From the NCBI GenBank assembly GCA_016721845.1, contig JADKHK010000005.1, positions 297,001 to 361,000 on the forward strand: a stretch of DNA of 64,000 nt, in the 5' to 3' direction. Positions 7,594 through 15,347 of the stretch are shown piece by piece (position 1 is the first letter of the stretch; every line of letters begins with the position of its first letter). The stretch is from Lysobacterales bacterium (GTDB lineage Bacteria; Pseudomonadota; Gammaproteobacteria; Xanthomonadales; Ahniellaceae). Under the pieces are notes generated by a model. That model made no database searches, was not told the origin of the DNA, and saw only the letters and a list, made by a program, of their open reading frames with translations. The position numbers and the translations under genes were made by a program.

Positions 7594-9411
7594 ATGGCGA
7601 ACACGATCGAAGTGAAAGTCCCCGACCTTGGCGGCAGCAGCGAGGTGCCGGTGATCGAGGTGCTGGTCAAGGTTGGCGACGCGATCAAGAAGGACCAGGG
7701 TCTGGTCACGCTGGAATCGGACAAGGCGACGATGGAAGTGCCGTCGAGCGCGGCCGGCGTCGTGCGCGAGTTGCGCGTGAAGCTCGGCGACAAGTTGAGC
7801 GAGGGCATGCTGGTGGCGGTGTTGGAATCGGCCGACACCGCCCCTGTAGGAGCGCCCTTGGGCGCGACCGTCAGCCCGACGCCGACCTCGACATCCGCGA
7901 ATCCCGCGACGGCGCCACAGGTCGTCGCGGCACCTGTCGCGCCCAAGGGCGCTCCTACACAGAGCATCGCGGCTTCCGCCGCTCCCACCGGCCGCAAGGC
8001 CGATCTCGAGTGCCAGATCGTCGTGATTGGCGCAGGGCCGGGGGGATACAGCGCGGCGTTCCGCGCGGCGGACCTCGACCAGAACGTGGTGCTGATCGAG
8101 CGTTATGCCGAACTCGGTGGCGTCTGCCTCAACGTCGGCTGCATCCCGTCGAAGGCGCTGCTGCACGCCGCGAAGGTGATCGACGAAGCCAGTCATGCGT
8201 CGGACTACGGCATCTCGTTCGGAGCGCCGAAGATCGAGCTCGACAAGCTGCGTGCCTACAAGGAAAAGGTCGTGAAGACCTTGAATGCCGGTCTCGCCGG
8301 CATGTCGAAACAGCGCAAGGTCACGCGCGTCACCGGCGTCGCGACCTTCGTTTCGGCGAACGAGGTGGAAGTCGCGACGGCCGACGGCGCCAAGCTCGTG
8401 CGTTTCGAGAAGGCGATCATCGCGGCCGGTTCGCAGCCGGTGAAACTGCCTGGCCTGCGTTGGGACGATGCGCGCGTGATGGACTCGACCGATGCCCTGG
8501 CGCTCGCCGATATCCCGAAACGCCTGCTCGTCATTGGCGGCGGCATCATCGGTCTGGAAATGGCCTGCGTGTTCGATGCATTGGGCTCGGAAGTCACCGT
8601 GGTCGAACTCGCCGATCAATTGATGCCGGGCGCCGACCTCGACCTCGTCAAGCCGCTGCAGACCCGTCTCGCCAAGCGTTACGCCGGCATCCATCTGAAG
8701 ACCAAGGTCACCGCGCTCGATGCGCAGAAGGACGGCCTGCACGCCACCTTCGAAGGCGAGTCGATGCCGAAGACGACGGTGTTCGATCGCGTGTTGTGTG
8801 CGGTCGGGCGCACGCCGAACGGCAAGAAACTCAACGCCGACGCAGCGGGTGTGAACGTCGATGCGCGCGGCTTCATCGCCGTCGACAAGCAGATGCGCAC
8901 GAATGTGCCGCACATCTTTGCGATCGGTGACATCGTCGGTCAGCCGATGCTGGCGCACAAGGCCACGCACGAAGCGAAAGTCGCTGCGGAGAATGCCAGC
9001 GGACACAAGAGCGAATTCGTCGCGCGGGTGATCCCGAGCGTCGCCTACACCGATCCGGAAATCGCCTGGGTCGGACTTACCGAAACCGAAGCGAAGGCCA
9101 AGGGCATCGCCTACGGCAAGGGCGTGTTCCCGTGGGCGGCGTCGGGTCGCGCCATCGGCATCGGTCGTACCGAAGGCTTCACCAAGATGCTATACGACGA
9201 AACCACGCATCGCGTGATCGGCGTCGGTATCGTCGGTCCGCATGCCGGTGACCTGATCTCCGAAGCCGCACTCGCGATCGAGATGCAGGCCGAGATTGCC
9301 GATGTCGGATTGACCATTCACCCACACCCGACGCTCGGCGAAACCATGGGTCTCGCGGCTGAAGTCTGCGAAGGCACGGTGACGGATCTGTACATCCCGA
9401 AGAAGCGTTGA
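7594..9411 (+). CDS. lpdA: Dihydrolipoamide dehydrogenase (E3) with N-terminal lipoyl domain
   Basis: A 605-residue FAD enzyme that reoxidises dihydrolipoamide with NAD+. Residues 1-80 are a lipoyl domain (Lys44) nearly identical to that of the upstream aceF product. A Pro/Ala/Thr linker follows (about 85-135), then the flavoprotein: FAD motif GAGPGGYSAAF, redox disulfide Cys178/Cys183 in GGVCLNVGCIPSK, NAD motif GGGIIGLEMA, and the C-terminal active-site HPHPTLGE. Typical E3 is about 470 residues; the extra length is the lipoyl arm, an arrangement also known from other bacteria. The linker carries an inverted REP-like pair. Translation starts 15 bases after aceF. Confidence 0.95.
   Translation: MANTIEVKVPDLGGSSEVPVIEVLVKVGDAIKKDQGLVTLESDKATMEVPSSAAGVVRELRVKLGDKLSEGMLVAVLESADTAPVGAPLGATVSPTPTSTSANPATAPQVVAAPVAPKGAPTQSIAASAAPTGRKADLECQIVVIGAGPGGYSAAFRAADLDQNVVLIERYAELGGVCLNVGCIPSKALLHAAKVIDEASHASDYGISFGAPKIELDKLRAYKEKVVKTLNAGLAGMSKQRKVTRVTGVATFVSANEVEVATADGAKLVRFEKAIIAAGSQPVKLPGLRWDDARVMDSTDALALADIPKRLLVIGGGIIGLEMACVFDALGSEVTVVELADQLMPGADLDLVKPLQTRLAKRYAGIHLKTKVTALDAQKDGLHATFEGESMPKTTVFDRVLCAVGRTPNGKKLNADAAGVNVDARGFIAVDKQMRTNVPHIFAIGDIVGQPMLAHKATHEAKVAAENASGHKSEFVARVIPSVAYTDPEIAWVGLTETEAKAKGIAYGKGVFPWAASGRAIGIGRTEGFTKMLYDETTHRVIGVGIVGPHAGDLISEAALAIEMQAEIADVGLTIHPHPTLGETMGLAAEVCEGTVTDLYIPKKR
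7845..7959. repeat. REPIN-like inverted repeat pair inside the lpd linker
   Basis: A 25-base unit at 7845-7869 (TGTAGGAGCGCCC head, CGCGACC tail) is matched over 24 bases by its reverse complement at 7936-7959. Head and tail are the same as in the aceF element, but the central palindrome differs (GCCCTTGGGC rather than GAGCCCCGGCTC). The two insertions are therefore not simple copies. The element is in frame and translated as VGAPLGAT through VAPKGAPT. Confidence 0.85.
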
Positions 9412-9415
9412 ATAC

Positions 9416-9441
9416 CGCCCCGGCGGTTGTTGGCCGGGGCG
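9416..9441. terminator. Hairpin between convergent lpd and the small secreted-protein operon
   Basis: A 9-bp GC-only stem (9416-9424 with 9433-9441) and an 8-base loop lie 5 bases after the lpd stop and 12 bases from the opposing stop. No T-run follows on either strand. It is a likely bidirectional transcription barrier. Confidence 0.45.
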
Positions 9442-9453
9442 AGCATCCAAGGA

Positions 9454-9735
9454 TTATTCGAAGCCAGTCGCCAGGATCGCGTCGGCTTTCTGGATCAGCA
9501 GTTGATCAGCGGTTTGATAGGGACTGGTCGAGACCACGATCGGTGTCAGCGACACGATCTCGTAACCGGCCTGGGCCAGCGCGTTGATCGTGCCGGACAG
9601 GTTCGGGCCGCAATCGAACACGGTGTTCTGGTTCGGAGGCGTCGCCGCACCGAGGTCCATCGCCGGTGATCGGCAGATCTCCGCGTGCGCGCCGCCGGTC
9701 AGGCCGAGCAGGAGCAGGAGCGAGCTGGCTCTCAT
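9454..9735 (-). CDS. Small exported protein with C-terminal GFE motif
   Basis: A 93-residue protein of no family I recognise. The signal peptide is MRASSLLLLLGLTGGAHA. The mature part has two cysteines (in EICRSPAM and VFDCGPN) that probably form a disulfide, then TADQLLIQKADAILATGFE at the end. It is a clear paralogue of the product of the gene just upstream: shared pattern LGA-x-x-PP-x-x-x-TVF-x-C, then IV-x-LTP, then TADQL-I-QK. Unlike that paralogue it has an extra nine-residue tail ending in the ATGFE variant of the window's recurring C-terminal motif. Its ATG overlaps the upstream stop (ATGA), so the pair is translationally coupled. Confidence 0.75.
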   Translation of the reverse strand: MRASSLLLLLGLTGGAHAEICRSPAMDLGAATPPNQNTVFDCGPNLSGTINALAQAGYEIVSLTPIVVSTSPYQTADQLLIQKADAILATGFE

Positions 9736-9992
9736 GGCTTCTGGATGATGAGCTGATCGGCTTGCGTGGTCTGCGAGGTGGTGACCGGCGTCAGTTGCAC
9801 GATGCGCCAGCCGTCGGCCGCGAGTTGCGGCAGGGTCTTGTTGCCGGCCTGCGGACAGTTGAACACCGTGCTGTTGCTGGGCGGTGAATTCGCGCCCAGT
9901 GCCTGGTTCGGGCCGTAGCAGAGGTCGGCTTGCCCGGCCGATGCGCCGGTGGCGATGAACAGGGTGGACAGGACGAGGCTGTTGCGAGTCAT
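9732..9992 (-). CDS. Small exported protein, tandem paralogue
   Basis: An 86-residue protein with signal peptide MTRNSLVLSTLFIATGASA and a short mature part with two cysteines (DLCYGPN and VFNCPQ). It ends at ADQLIIQKP. The match to the downstream gene product runs over nearly the whole mature length. Its stop coincides with the point where the paralogue's GFE-bearing tail begins. The ATG at 9992 is chosen over an upstream in-frame codon because AAGGAAG precedes it and the signal peptide begins there. Function unknown; the size and cysteine pair suggest a periplasmic or secreted protein. Confidence 0.72.
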   Translation of the reverse strand: MTRNSLVLSTLFIATGASAGQADLCYGPNQALGANSPPSNSTVFNCPQAGNKTLPQLAADGWRIVQLTPVTTSQTTQADQLIIQKP

Positions 9993-10011
9993 GCGGGAGA
10001 CTTCCTTGGCT

Positions 10012-10027
10012 GCGACGATATTGTCGC
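10012..10027. promoter_or_regulatory. Imperfect 16-bp palindrome upstream of the small secreted-protein operon
   Basis: GCGACGATATTGTCGC is palindromic except at one pair of positions and lies 20 bases before the first gene of the minus-strand pair. It could be an operator. No regulator is adjacent. Confidence 0.25.
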
Positions 10028-10122
10028 CCGCAGATGGTCGCACTGTGCCCGCGCCTGCGGCGTCGCATTTCCTGCGCATCGACGTGACCTGAATCGCAGT
10101 TCAGCGCGATAACGTCGCGTTA

Positions 10123-10136
10123 ACCACGGGCGTGGT
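10123..10136. promoter_or_regulatory. Palindrome ACCACGGGCGTGGT upstream of the GCS2-type ligase
   Basis: Two perfect 6-base arms separated by GG lie 57 bases before the ligase ATG. It is the most regular dyad in this 200-base divergent intergenic region and a candidate operator. The rest of the region shows no other clear signal. Confidence 0.25.
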
Positions 10137-10192
10137 CCCCTGTTCCTCCATGACGCGGTCCCCGGCGTGATGGTCGACTCGGAGACACCGAT

Positions 10193-11371
10193 ATGAGCGA
10201 GCACATCTATACCTTCGGCGTCGAGGAAGAATTCTTCCTTGCGCACATCGACAGCGGTGCCATTGCGACCCGCGTTCCGACATCGTTCCAGAAGGATGTC
10301 GCGCGCCAGCTCGGCGACCGCGCCAGCCATGAGCTGATGCAGTCGCAGATCGAAATGGTGACGCCGGTGTGTGTCGATGGCACGACACTGGCGAGCTCGG
10401 TGATCGACAGCCGGCGCGTGGTCGATGCGATCGCGCGCCGGCATGGCCTGGGGCTGGTGTCGGCCGGTACGCATCCGCTGGCGGAATGGCGCGAGCAGAA
10501 CCTGACGCAGAAGCCGCGCTACCGGCAATTGGTCTCGGACTTCCAGATCATCGGACGGCGCAACCTGCTGTGCGGCTTGCACGTGCATGTGGCGCCGCCG
10601 CCGGATCAGGATCGCGTCGACGTGATGAATCGCATTCTCGCGTTCACGCCGATCTTCCTCGCGCTGTCCTGTTCGTCGCCGTTCTGGAACCGCCAGGGCA
10701 CCGGCCTGATGAGTTATCGCCAGGCTGCCTATGACGAATGGCCGCGCACGGGCATACCCGAATTCTTCAATGGCGAAGCCGACTACAACGCCTTCGTGCA
10801 CCAGCTGGTGCAGGCCGGCGTGATCGAGAATGCGAGTTTCCTGTGGTGGGCGGCGCGCGTGTCGGCGAAATATCCGACCATCGAACTGCGCATTGCCGAT
10901 GCCTGCACCGATGTTCGCGACGCGCTCTGCATTGCTCAGCTTTTTCGCTGCCTGGTGCGCGCCGCGGTCAGGCTGCCGGCGCTCGGCCGGGCCCGCGTCT
11001 CGACGACGCGCCTGCTGATCGAGGAGAACCGCTGGCAAGCGAAACGACACGGCATCGCGGCGCACTTCATCGACGAAACCGGTGCCGCCGGACGGATGTC
11101 GTTCGGTGACCGTCTGGCGCAGTTCTTCGTGCTGATCGAAGAGGATGTCGCGCACTTCGACTGTGCCGATGCGGTGGAACAGGCGCGCCACATCCTTGCG
11201 CGTGGTACCAGCGCCGACCTGCAAGTGGCCGAGTTCAAGCGTGCCCGCGACCAGGGCGCGACGCGTGCGGAAGCCTGTCGCGAGGTCGCGCGCTGGCTGG
11301 CGGCGCATTCGGTGCCGGCGCATACTTCGGCACCGTTCCGACCGGAACTGTCGCCGCAACCGAGTGCATGA
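10193..11371 (+). CDS. Carboxylate-amine ligase, GCS2 (YbdK-type) family
   Basis: A 392-residue ATP-dependent ligase of the glutamate-cysteine ligase 2 family, which joins the gamma-carboxylate of glutamate (or a similar acid) to an amine. The N-terminal FGVEEEFFL is the metal/substrate motif of the family. Also present are SAGTHPLAEW, the paired histidines in CGLHVHV, and the TIELRIADA segment. Length fits YbdK-type enzymes. Weak GCL activity is known for E. coli YbdK, but the natural substrate of most members is unknown. The stop overlaps the next gene's ATG by ATGA. That gene encodes a gamma-glutamyl hydrolase, so the pair probably makes and breaks the same kind of gamma-glutamyl bond. Confidence 0.87.
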   Translation: MSEHIYTFGVEEEFFLAHIDSGAIATRVPTSFQKDVARQLGDRASHELMQSQIEMVTPVCVDGTTLASSVIDSRRVVDAIARRHGLGLVSAGTHPLAEWREQNLTQKPRYRQLVSDFQIIGRRNLLCGLHVHVAPPPDQDRVDVMNRILAFTPIFLALSCSSPFWNRQGTGLMSYRQAAYDEWPRTGIPEFFNGEADYNAFVHQLVQAGVIENASFLWWAARVSAKYPTIELRIADACTDVRDALCIAQLFRCLVRAAVRLPALGRARVSTTRLLIEENRWQAKRHGIAAHFIDETGAAGRMSFGDRLAQFFVLIEEDVAHFDCADAVEQARHILARGTSADLQVAEFKRARDQGATRAEACREVARWLAAHSVPAHTSAPFRPELSPQPSA

Positions 11372-12144
11372 GTGACCGTGTCCCGCTGATCGCCATTTCC
11401 CCGCGACTGTTGCACCAGGTGCCGAGCGAACTCGGTTTCCGCGGCAAGAAACTGCAATTCCTTGAACAGTCGGTATCGCACTGGCTGTCGCATGCCGGCG
11501 CCATCGTCGCGATGGTGCCGACGATCGAGCGCGGCGGCGAATTGCGCCGTGCCGATCTCGATGTCGACGGCATCGCCGCACGTTTCGACGGGCTGTTCCT
11601 GCAAGGCGGTGCCGATCTCGATCCGCGCCTGTACGGCGAGGAGACGCGGCCGTGCACGATGGGTGTCGACGCCGTCCGCGACCGCTTCGAGCTCGATCTG
11701 CTGCGCGCCTTCGAACGCGCCGGAAAGCCCGTGCTCGGCATCTGCCGCGGCATGCAACTGATCAACATCGCGTTCGGTGGCAGCCTGCATCAGGATTTGC
11801 TGCTCGACGGCGTCACCACCGAATCGCATGTCATCAGCGAACGCTACGACGAACACGGTCACGCGATGACGATCCGCGATGGCGGCCGCTTCGCCGACTG
11901 GTACGGCGCCGGCCGCCGCTTCCGGATCAACTCGATCCACCACCAGGCCGCAAAGGTGGTGGCGCCCGGCTTCGTCGTCGAGGCCCAGGCCGACGATGGC
12001 GTGATCGAAGCGATCGCGTGCCAGGACCGCGCGCGTTTCGTCGTCGGGGTGCAATGGCACCCGGAATTCCATGATGGTCGCGATCCCCAGTGGATGGACC
12101 GCGGCCCACTGATGCAGGCGTTTCTCGCAGCCTGCGCGCGTTGA
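11368..12144 (+). CDS. Gamma-glutamyl hydrolase, peptidase C26 / class I glutamine amidotransferase-like (PuuD-type)
   Basis: A 258-residue member of the C26 branch of class I amidotransferase folds, which hydrolyse gamma-glutamyl amides such as gamma-glutamyl-GABA. The nucleophile Cys126 is in GICRGMQLIN and the oxyanion segment is LQGGADLDP. His and Glu of the triad are in VGVQWHPEF near residue 231. It is translationally coupled to the GCS2-type ligase. The substrate is not evident: no polyamine (puu) genes are near, so PuuD function is not assumed. Confidence 0.87.
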   Translation: MSDRVPLIAISPRLLHQVPSELGFRGKKLQFLEQSVSHWLSHAGAIVAMVPTIERGGELRRADLDVDGIAARFDGLFLQGGADLDPRLYGEETRPCTMGVDAVRDRFELDLLRAFERAGKPVLGICRGMQLINIAFGGSLHQDLLLDGVTTESHVISERYDEHGHAMTIRDGGRFADWYGAGRRFRINSIHHQAAKVVAPGFVVEAQADDGVIEAIACQDRARFVVGVQWHPEFHDGRDPQWMDRGPLMQAFLAACAR

Positions 12145-12218
12145 CTGGCCCTCTCTTTCGTCGGGTTCGCAGCCCGGGTGCCGCCGCTATGGTCGCGTCA
12201 CTTGGACGGGAGCAGGCA

Positions 12219-14249
12219 GTGAGCGGACGTTGGATGATTGGCGCGTGGGCATGGATGGTGGCGGGCGCAGTCCAGGCCTCATGCTCGGTGTCCAGTACGA
12301 CCCAGTGGTGTTTCGACCTGGCGCAGTCTCCGGTGGCGTTCGGCGATTCGCCGGTGGCCGACGGATTGTTGGGGACCGCGCTGGCATCGGGCGACTTCGA
12401 CGGCGATGGCGAACGCGATCTCGCCATGGGCCAACCCGAACCCGGCACGGCCGACGGCGGCAAGGTATTCATCCTGTACGGCAACGGCAGCTATCCGCGC
12501 GCGACATCCACGAGTTACGAGCGCGTCGATGGACTGGCTGGCAACGATCGATTCGCCGTGAGCAGCGTCCGCAATGCCGAAACCGGGGCAAGCCTGACGG
12601 TCGGCGACCTCAATCGGGATGGCGTCGACGACCTGCTGGTCGGAGCGCCCGGCCACGACGTATCGAGCGATCGTTGTTCCAACCTGGTCGACGAACGATG
12701 CCCTGATCTCGGTGGTGTCTTCGTGGTGCTGTCGACGGCCAACGGCGACCCGCGCAGCAAGCAATTCGGAGCGGCGCCCTTTCTGGCCCATCAATGCTTC
12801 ACCTTTCCCGACGTGGTCCACGACGGACTCGCCTTCGGTGCCGCGATGACGCTTGCGCGCGGCGTCTTGTACGTCGGTGCCCCCGGCGTCGGTCTGAACC
12901 TGGACGAGGATGCCGGCTTCGTCTGTGAACTGAGTTCGCCGCGAGCCACCGCGACCACGGTGTCGTTCCAGGAGGAATCCGCGTTCTATCCGAGCTTCCA
13001 GACCACGCCGAATCGCCGTGCCCAGGTCGGTGCTGCGTTGGCGGTTGGCCGGTTCGGTCATCCATTCCTCGCGATTGGTGCGCCCTACGCCGACAACGGC
13101 GGTTTCAGCGAGGTCGGTATTCCGATCCTGGTGGATGACGGTGGCATCAACCCGGCTCCGACGGGCTTCTATTCGCAGCACATTTCCTGGGCCCCTGCCG
13201 GCAGCGGCGATGATGACCATTTCGGTTCGGCGATGGCCTCGGGTGACTTCGACGGTGATGGCGACGAGGACCTGGTGTTTGCGGCACCGGACAAGAATGC
13301 CGGCGCTACCGATGCCGGCCGGCTGTATCTGCTGCGCAACGATACCGGCAGCACGCTCAGCAGCCCCTTGTCGATGACCCCGGATGGATTGATCAACCAG
13401 GGTGATCTCGCCGGCCAGACCGCAGAGGCGGGTGATCGCTTCGGTGCCGCCATGGCCGCGGGATACGTGAACGCCGATGGTTATGCCGATCTGATCGTCG
13501 GTGCGCCGGGTGAAACGGTGTCGGGCAGCGGGCTGAGCAACGAGGGATTCGTCTACGTGCTGTTCGGCAGTGCCGGCGGCCTGACCACCACGGGGTTCAG
13601 GAGCTTTCGCGCGCTCGATATCGGCGGCACCACGACGAGCGACATGTTGTTCGGTACCAGCGTGCTCGCCGCCGACTACAACCGCGACGGTCTCGATGAC
13701 ATCGTCGTGGCCGCGCCGCAGCAGGACGTGGCCGGCGAAACCGATGCCGGGCGCATCTACATCATGCGTTTCGACGACCTCGGCAGCGGCGGCGTCAATC
13801 TCGCCAGCGATTTCACCGGCACGACCAACAACGCGGGCGCGCCGGTGCCGCGCGACCAGCCGATTTTCGACCGCGTCGAACTCGATTTTCTGGCCGGGCC
13901 GGTGCAGCGTCTGGACCAGCTGAACATCGAGTTGACCTACTCGGCCGGATTTTCGTTCGGCGTCGGCAGCAACATTGGCTGGACCTGCACGCCGAGCGTG
14001 GTCGAGGCGACCGATCCGGATCGGGTGATGCGCTGCCGCCGCTCTGAACCGATCGCGGTCGGCGAGTCCGCGCCGGCGATCCTCGTCAGCGCGACCCTGC
14101 CCTCGGGCAACACCAGCCAGATCACCCAGCTGGTGCGAACCGCCACGGTCTCCTCGGACGTGTTCGACGGGGTGCCCGCGAACAACAGCGTGACCCTGAC
14201 CGCGACCCTGGCCGCGAATCCGCAGTTGTTTGCCGACGGCTTCGAATAA
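12219..14249 (+). CDS. Exported FG-GAP (integrin-alpha-like) repeat protein with C-terminal GFE motif
   Basis: A 676-residue secreted protein built from FG-GAP beta-propeller blades. At least five carry calcium-loop patterns: DFDGDGERDLAMG, DLNRDGVDDLLVGAPG, DFDGDGDEDLVFAAP, YVNADGYADLIVGAPG and DYNRDGLDDIVVAAP. After about residue 540 comes a DUF11-like beta-sandwich. The C-terminus is PQLFADGFE, the recurring tag. A GTG start at 12219 is chosen because GGGAG lies 6 bases before it and a signal peptide (MIGAWAWMVAGAVQAS) follows directly. An in-frame ATG at 12234 is the alternative. Likely role is surface or extracellular adhesion or ligand binding; nothing more specific can be said. Confidence 0.8.
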   Translation: MSGRWMIGAWAWMVAGAVQASCSVSSTTQWCFDLAQSPVAFGDSPVADGLLGTALASGDFDGDGERDLAMGQPEPGTADGGKVFILYGNGSYPRATSTSYERVDGLAGNDRFAVSSVRNAETGASLTVGDLNRDGVDDLLVGAPGHDVSSDRCSNLVDERCPDLGGVFVVLSTANGDPRSKQFGAAPFLAHQCFTFPDVVHDGLAFGAAMTLARGVLYVGAPGVGLNLDEDAGFVCELSSPRATATTVSFQEESAFYPSFQTTPNRRAQVGAALAVGRFGHPFLAIGAPYADNGGFSEVGIPILVDDGGINPAPTGFYSQHISWAPAGSGDDDHFGSAMASGDFDGDGDEDLVFAAPDKNAGATDAGRLYLLRNDTGSTLSSPLSMTPDGLINQGDLAGQTAEAGDRFGAAMAAGYVNADGYADLIVGAPGETVSGSGLSNEGFVYVLFGSAGGLTTTGFRSFRALDIGGTTTSDMLFGTSVLAADYNRDGLDDIVVAAPQQDVAGETDAGRIYIMRFDDLGSGGVNLASDFTGTTNNAGAPVPRDQPIFDRVELDFLAGPVQRLDQLNIELTYSAGFSFGVGSNIGWTCTPSVVEATDPDRVMRCRRSEPIAVGESAPAILVSATLPSGNTSQITQLVRTATVSSDVFDGVPANNSVTLTATLAANPQLFADGFE

Positions 14250-14289
14250 GGCCTCGCCACAGGCTGGCCAGACGCCGCACAATCGCGGC

Positions 14290-15273
14290 ATGAGCAGGAC
14301 ACCGAAATCGCAGGCGCGCCGAGTCGCGCCGTCGACACCACGCACGCCGGACGCACGTTCCGCGGCAGTCGCGCCAACGACTGCTGCGCCGCCGCGTGAC
14401 TGGCGCGAGCGTGCGCGCAACTACGCGTTGCTGATGCGCCTCGACAAACCGGTCGGCTGGCTGCTGTTGCTGTGGCCGACCTACTGGGGCCTGTGGGCCG
14501 CTGCGAAGGGGAGGCCGGACTGGTCGTTGCTGGTGATCTTCAGCCTGGGCGTGATCGTCATGCGTTCGGCCGGCTGCGTAATCAACGACTACGCGGATCG
14601 CTGGCTCGATGGTCGAGTGAAGCGGACGGCGCAACGCCCGCTCGTCGATGGCCGCGTCGCCCCGCGCGAGGCACTGATGGTGTTCGCCGCGCTGATGCTG
14701 GTCGCATTGGTCCTGGTCGCGTTCACCAATACGCTCACCATTCAACTCGCCTTCGTCGGCGCCGCACTTGCGATCGCTTATCCGTACCTCAAGCGCCACA
14801 CGCACCTGCCGCAACTCTGGCTCGGTGCCGCGTTCGGCTGGTCGGTGCCTATGGCCTACGCGGCGCAGAAGGGCGAGGTCGACCCGATCGCGTGGCTGCT
14901 GTTCCTCGCCAACGTGTTGTGGAGCACCGCCTACGACACGTTGTACGCGATGGTCGACCGCGACGATGACCTCAAGGCCGGGGCAAAGTCCACGGCCATC
15001 CTGTTCGACGACATGGACCTCGTCGCCGTCGGCCTGATCCACGCCGGTTTCCTGTACGCGATGTGGCTGGTCGGCACCCGCCTGCAACTCGGCAATACCT
15101 ACATCGTCGGCTGGAGCGCCGCGCTCGCGATCATCGCGCTGCAGCACTGGATCGCCCGCAGCCGCCAGCGCGACGACTGCTTTCGTGCCTTTAGGCTCAG
15201 CCACTGGGCGGGTGCGGCGCTGTGGGTGGGCATGGCGGTGGACTTTGCGCGCGCCACGGTCGAGGCCGTCTAG
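14290..15273 (+). CDS. ubiA: 4-hydroxybenzoate polyprenyltransferase
   Basis: A 327-residue inner-membrane prenyltransferase that attaches the polyprenyl tail to 4-hydroxybenzoate in ubiquinone synthesis. Both Asp-rich motifs are present: INDYADRWLDGRVKRT (NDxxDxxxD) and YDTLYAMVDRDDD. About eight hydrophobic helices follow the MRLDKPVGWLLLLWPTYWG opening typical of UbiA. The first 40 residues form a basic Pro/Ala/Thr-rich extension not present in E. coli UbiA. The next possible start would cut into the first helix region, so the ATG at 14290 is kept. It stands alone between secreted-protein genes. Confidence 0.93.
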   Translation: MSRTPKSQARRVAPSTPRTPDARSAAVAPTTAAPPRDWRERARNYALLMRLDKPVGWLLLLWPTYWGLWAAAKGRPDWSLLVIFSLGVIVMRSAGCVINDYADRWLDGRVKRTAQRPLVDGRVAPREALMVFAALMLVALVLVAFTNTLTIQLAFVGAALAIAYPYLKRHTHLPQLWLGAAFGWSVPMAYAAQKGEVDPIAWLLFLANVLWSTAYDTLYAMVDRDDDLKAGAKSTAILFDDMDLVAVGLIHAGFLYAMWLVGTRLQLGNTYIVGWSAALAIIALQHWIARSRQRDDCFRAFRLSHWAGAALWVGMAVDFARATVEAV

Positions 15274-15314
15274 AACGCGACGATCCGTGATCCCTGACCG
15301 AGTGCCGCGCCGTA

Positions 15315-15335
15315 CGTGAGGTCAGCAACCTCACG
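15315..15335 (+). promoter_or_regulatory. Leader hairpin just upstream of the DUF11-like gene's ribosome binding site
   Basis: A perfect 8-bp stem (CGTGAGGT with ACCTCACG) and 5-base loop end 2 bases before ACGGAG, the ribosome binding site of the next gene. In the mRNA it could block or shape ribosome entry, or terminate ubiA transcription. There is no T-run. Confidence 0.35.
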
Positions 15336-15347
15336 ACGGAGTGGATC

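Noticed and set aside
5671..9006. 1111-codon minus-strand open frame across ohr, aceF and lpd
   Set aside because: It mirrors three well-recognised genes and its translation has no recognisable motif.
12279..14420. 713-codon minus-strand frame opposite the FG-GAP gene
   Set aside because: Antisense shadow with low-complexity composition; the plus frame has calcium loops and a signal peptide.
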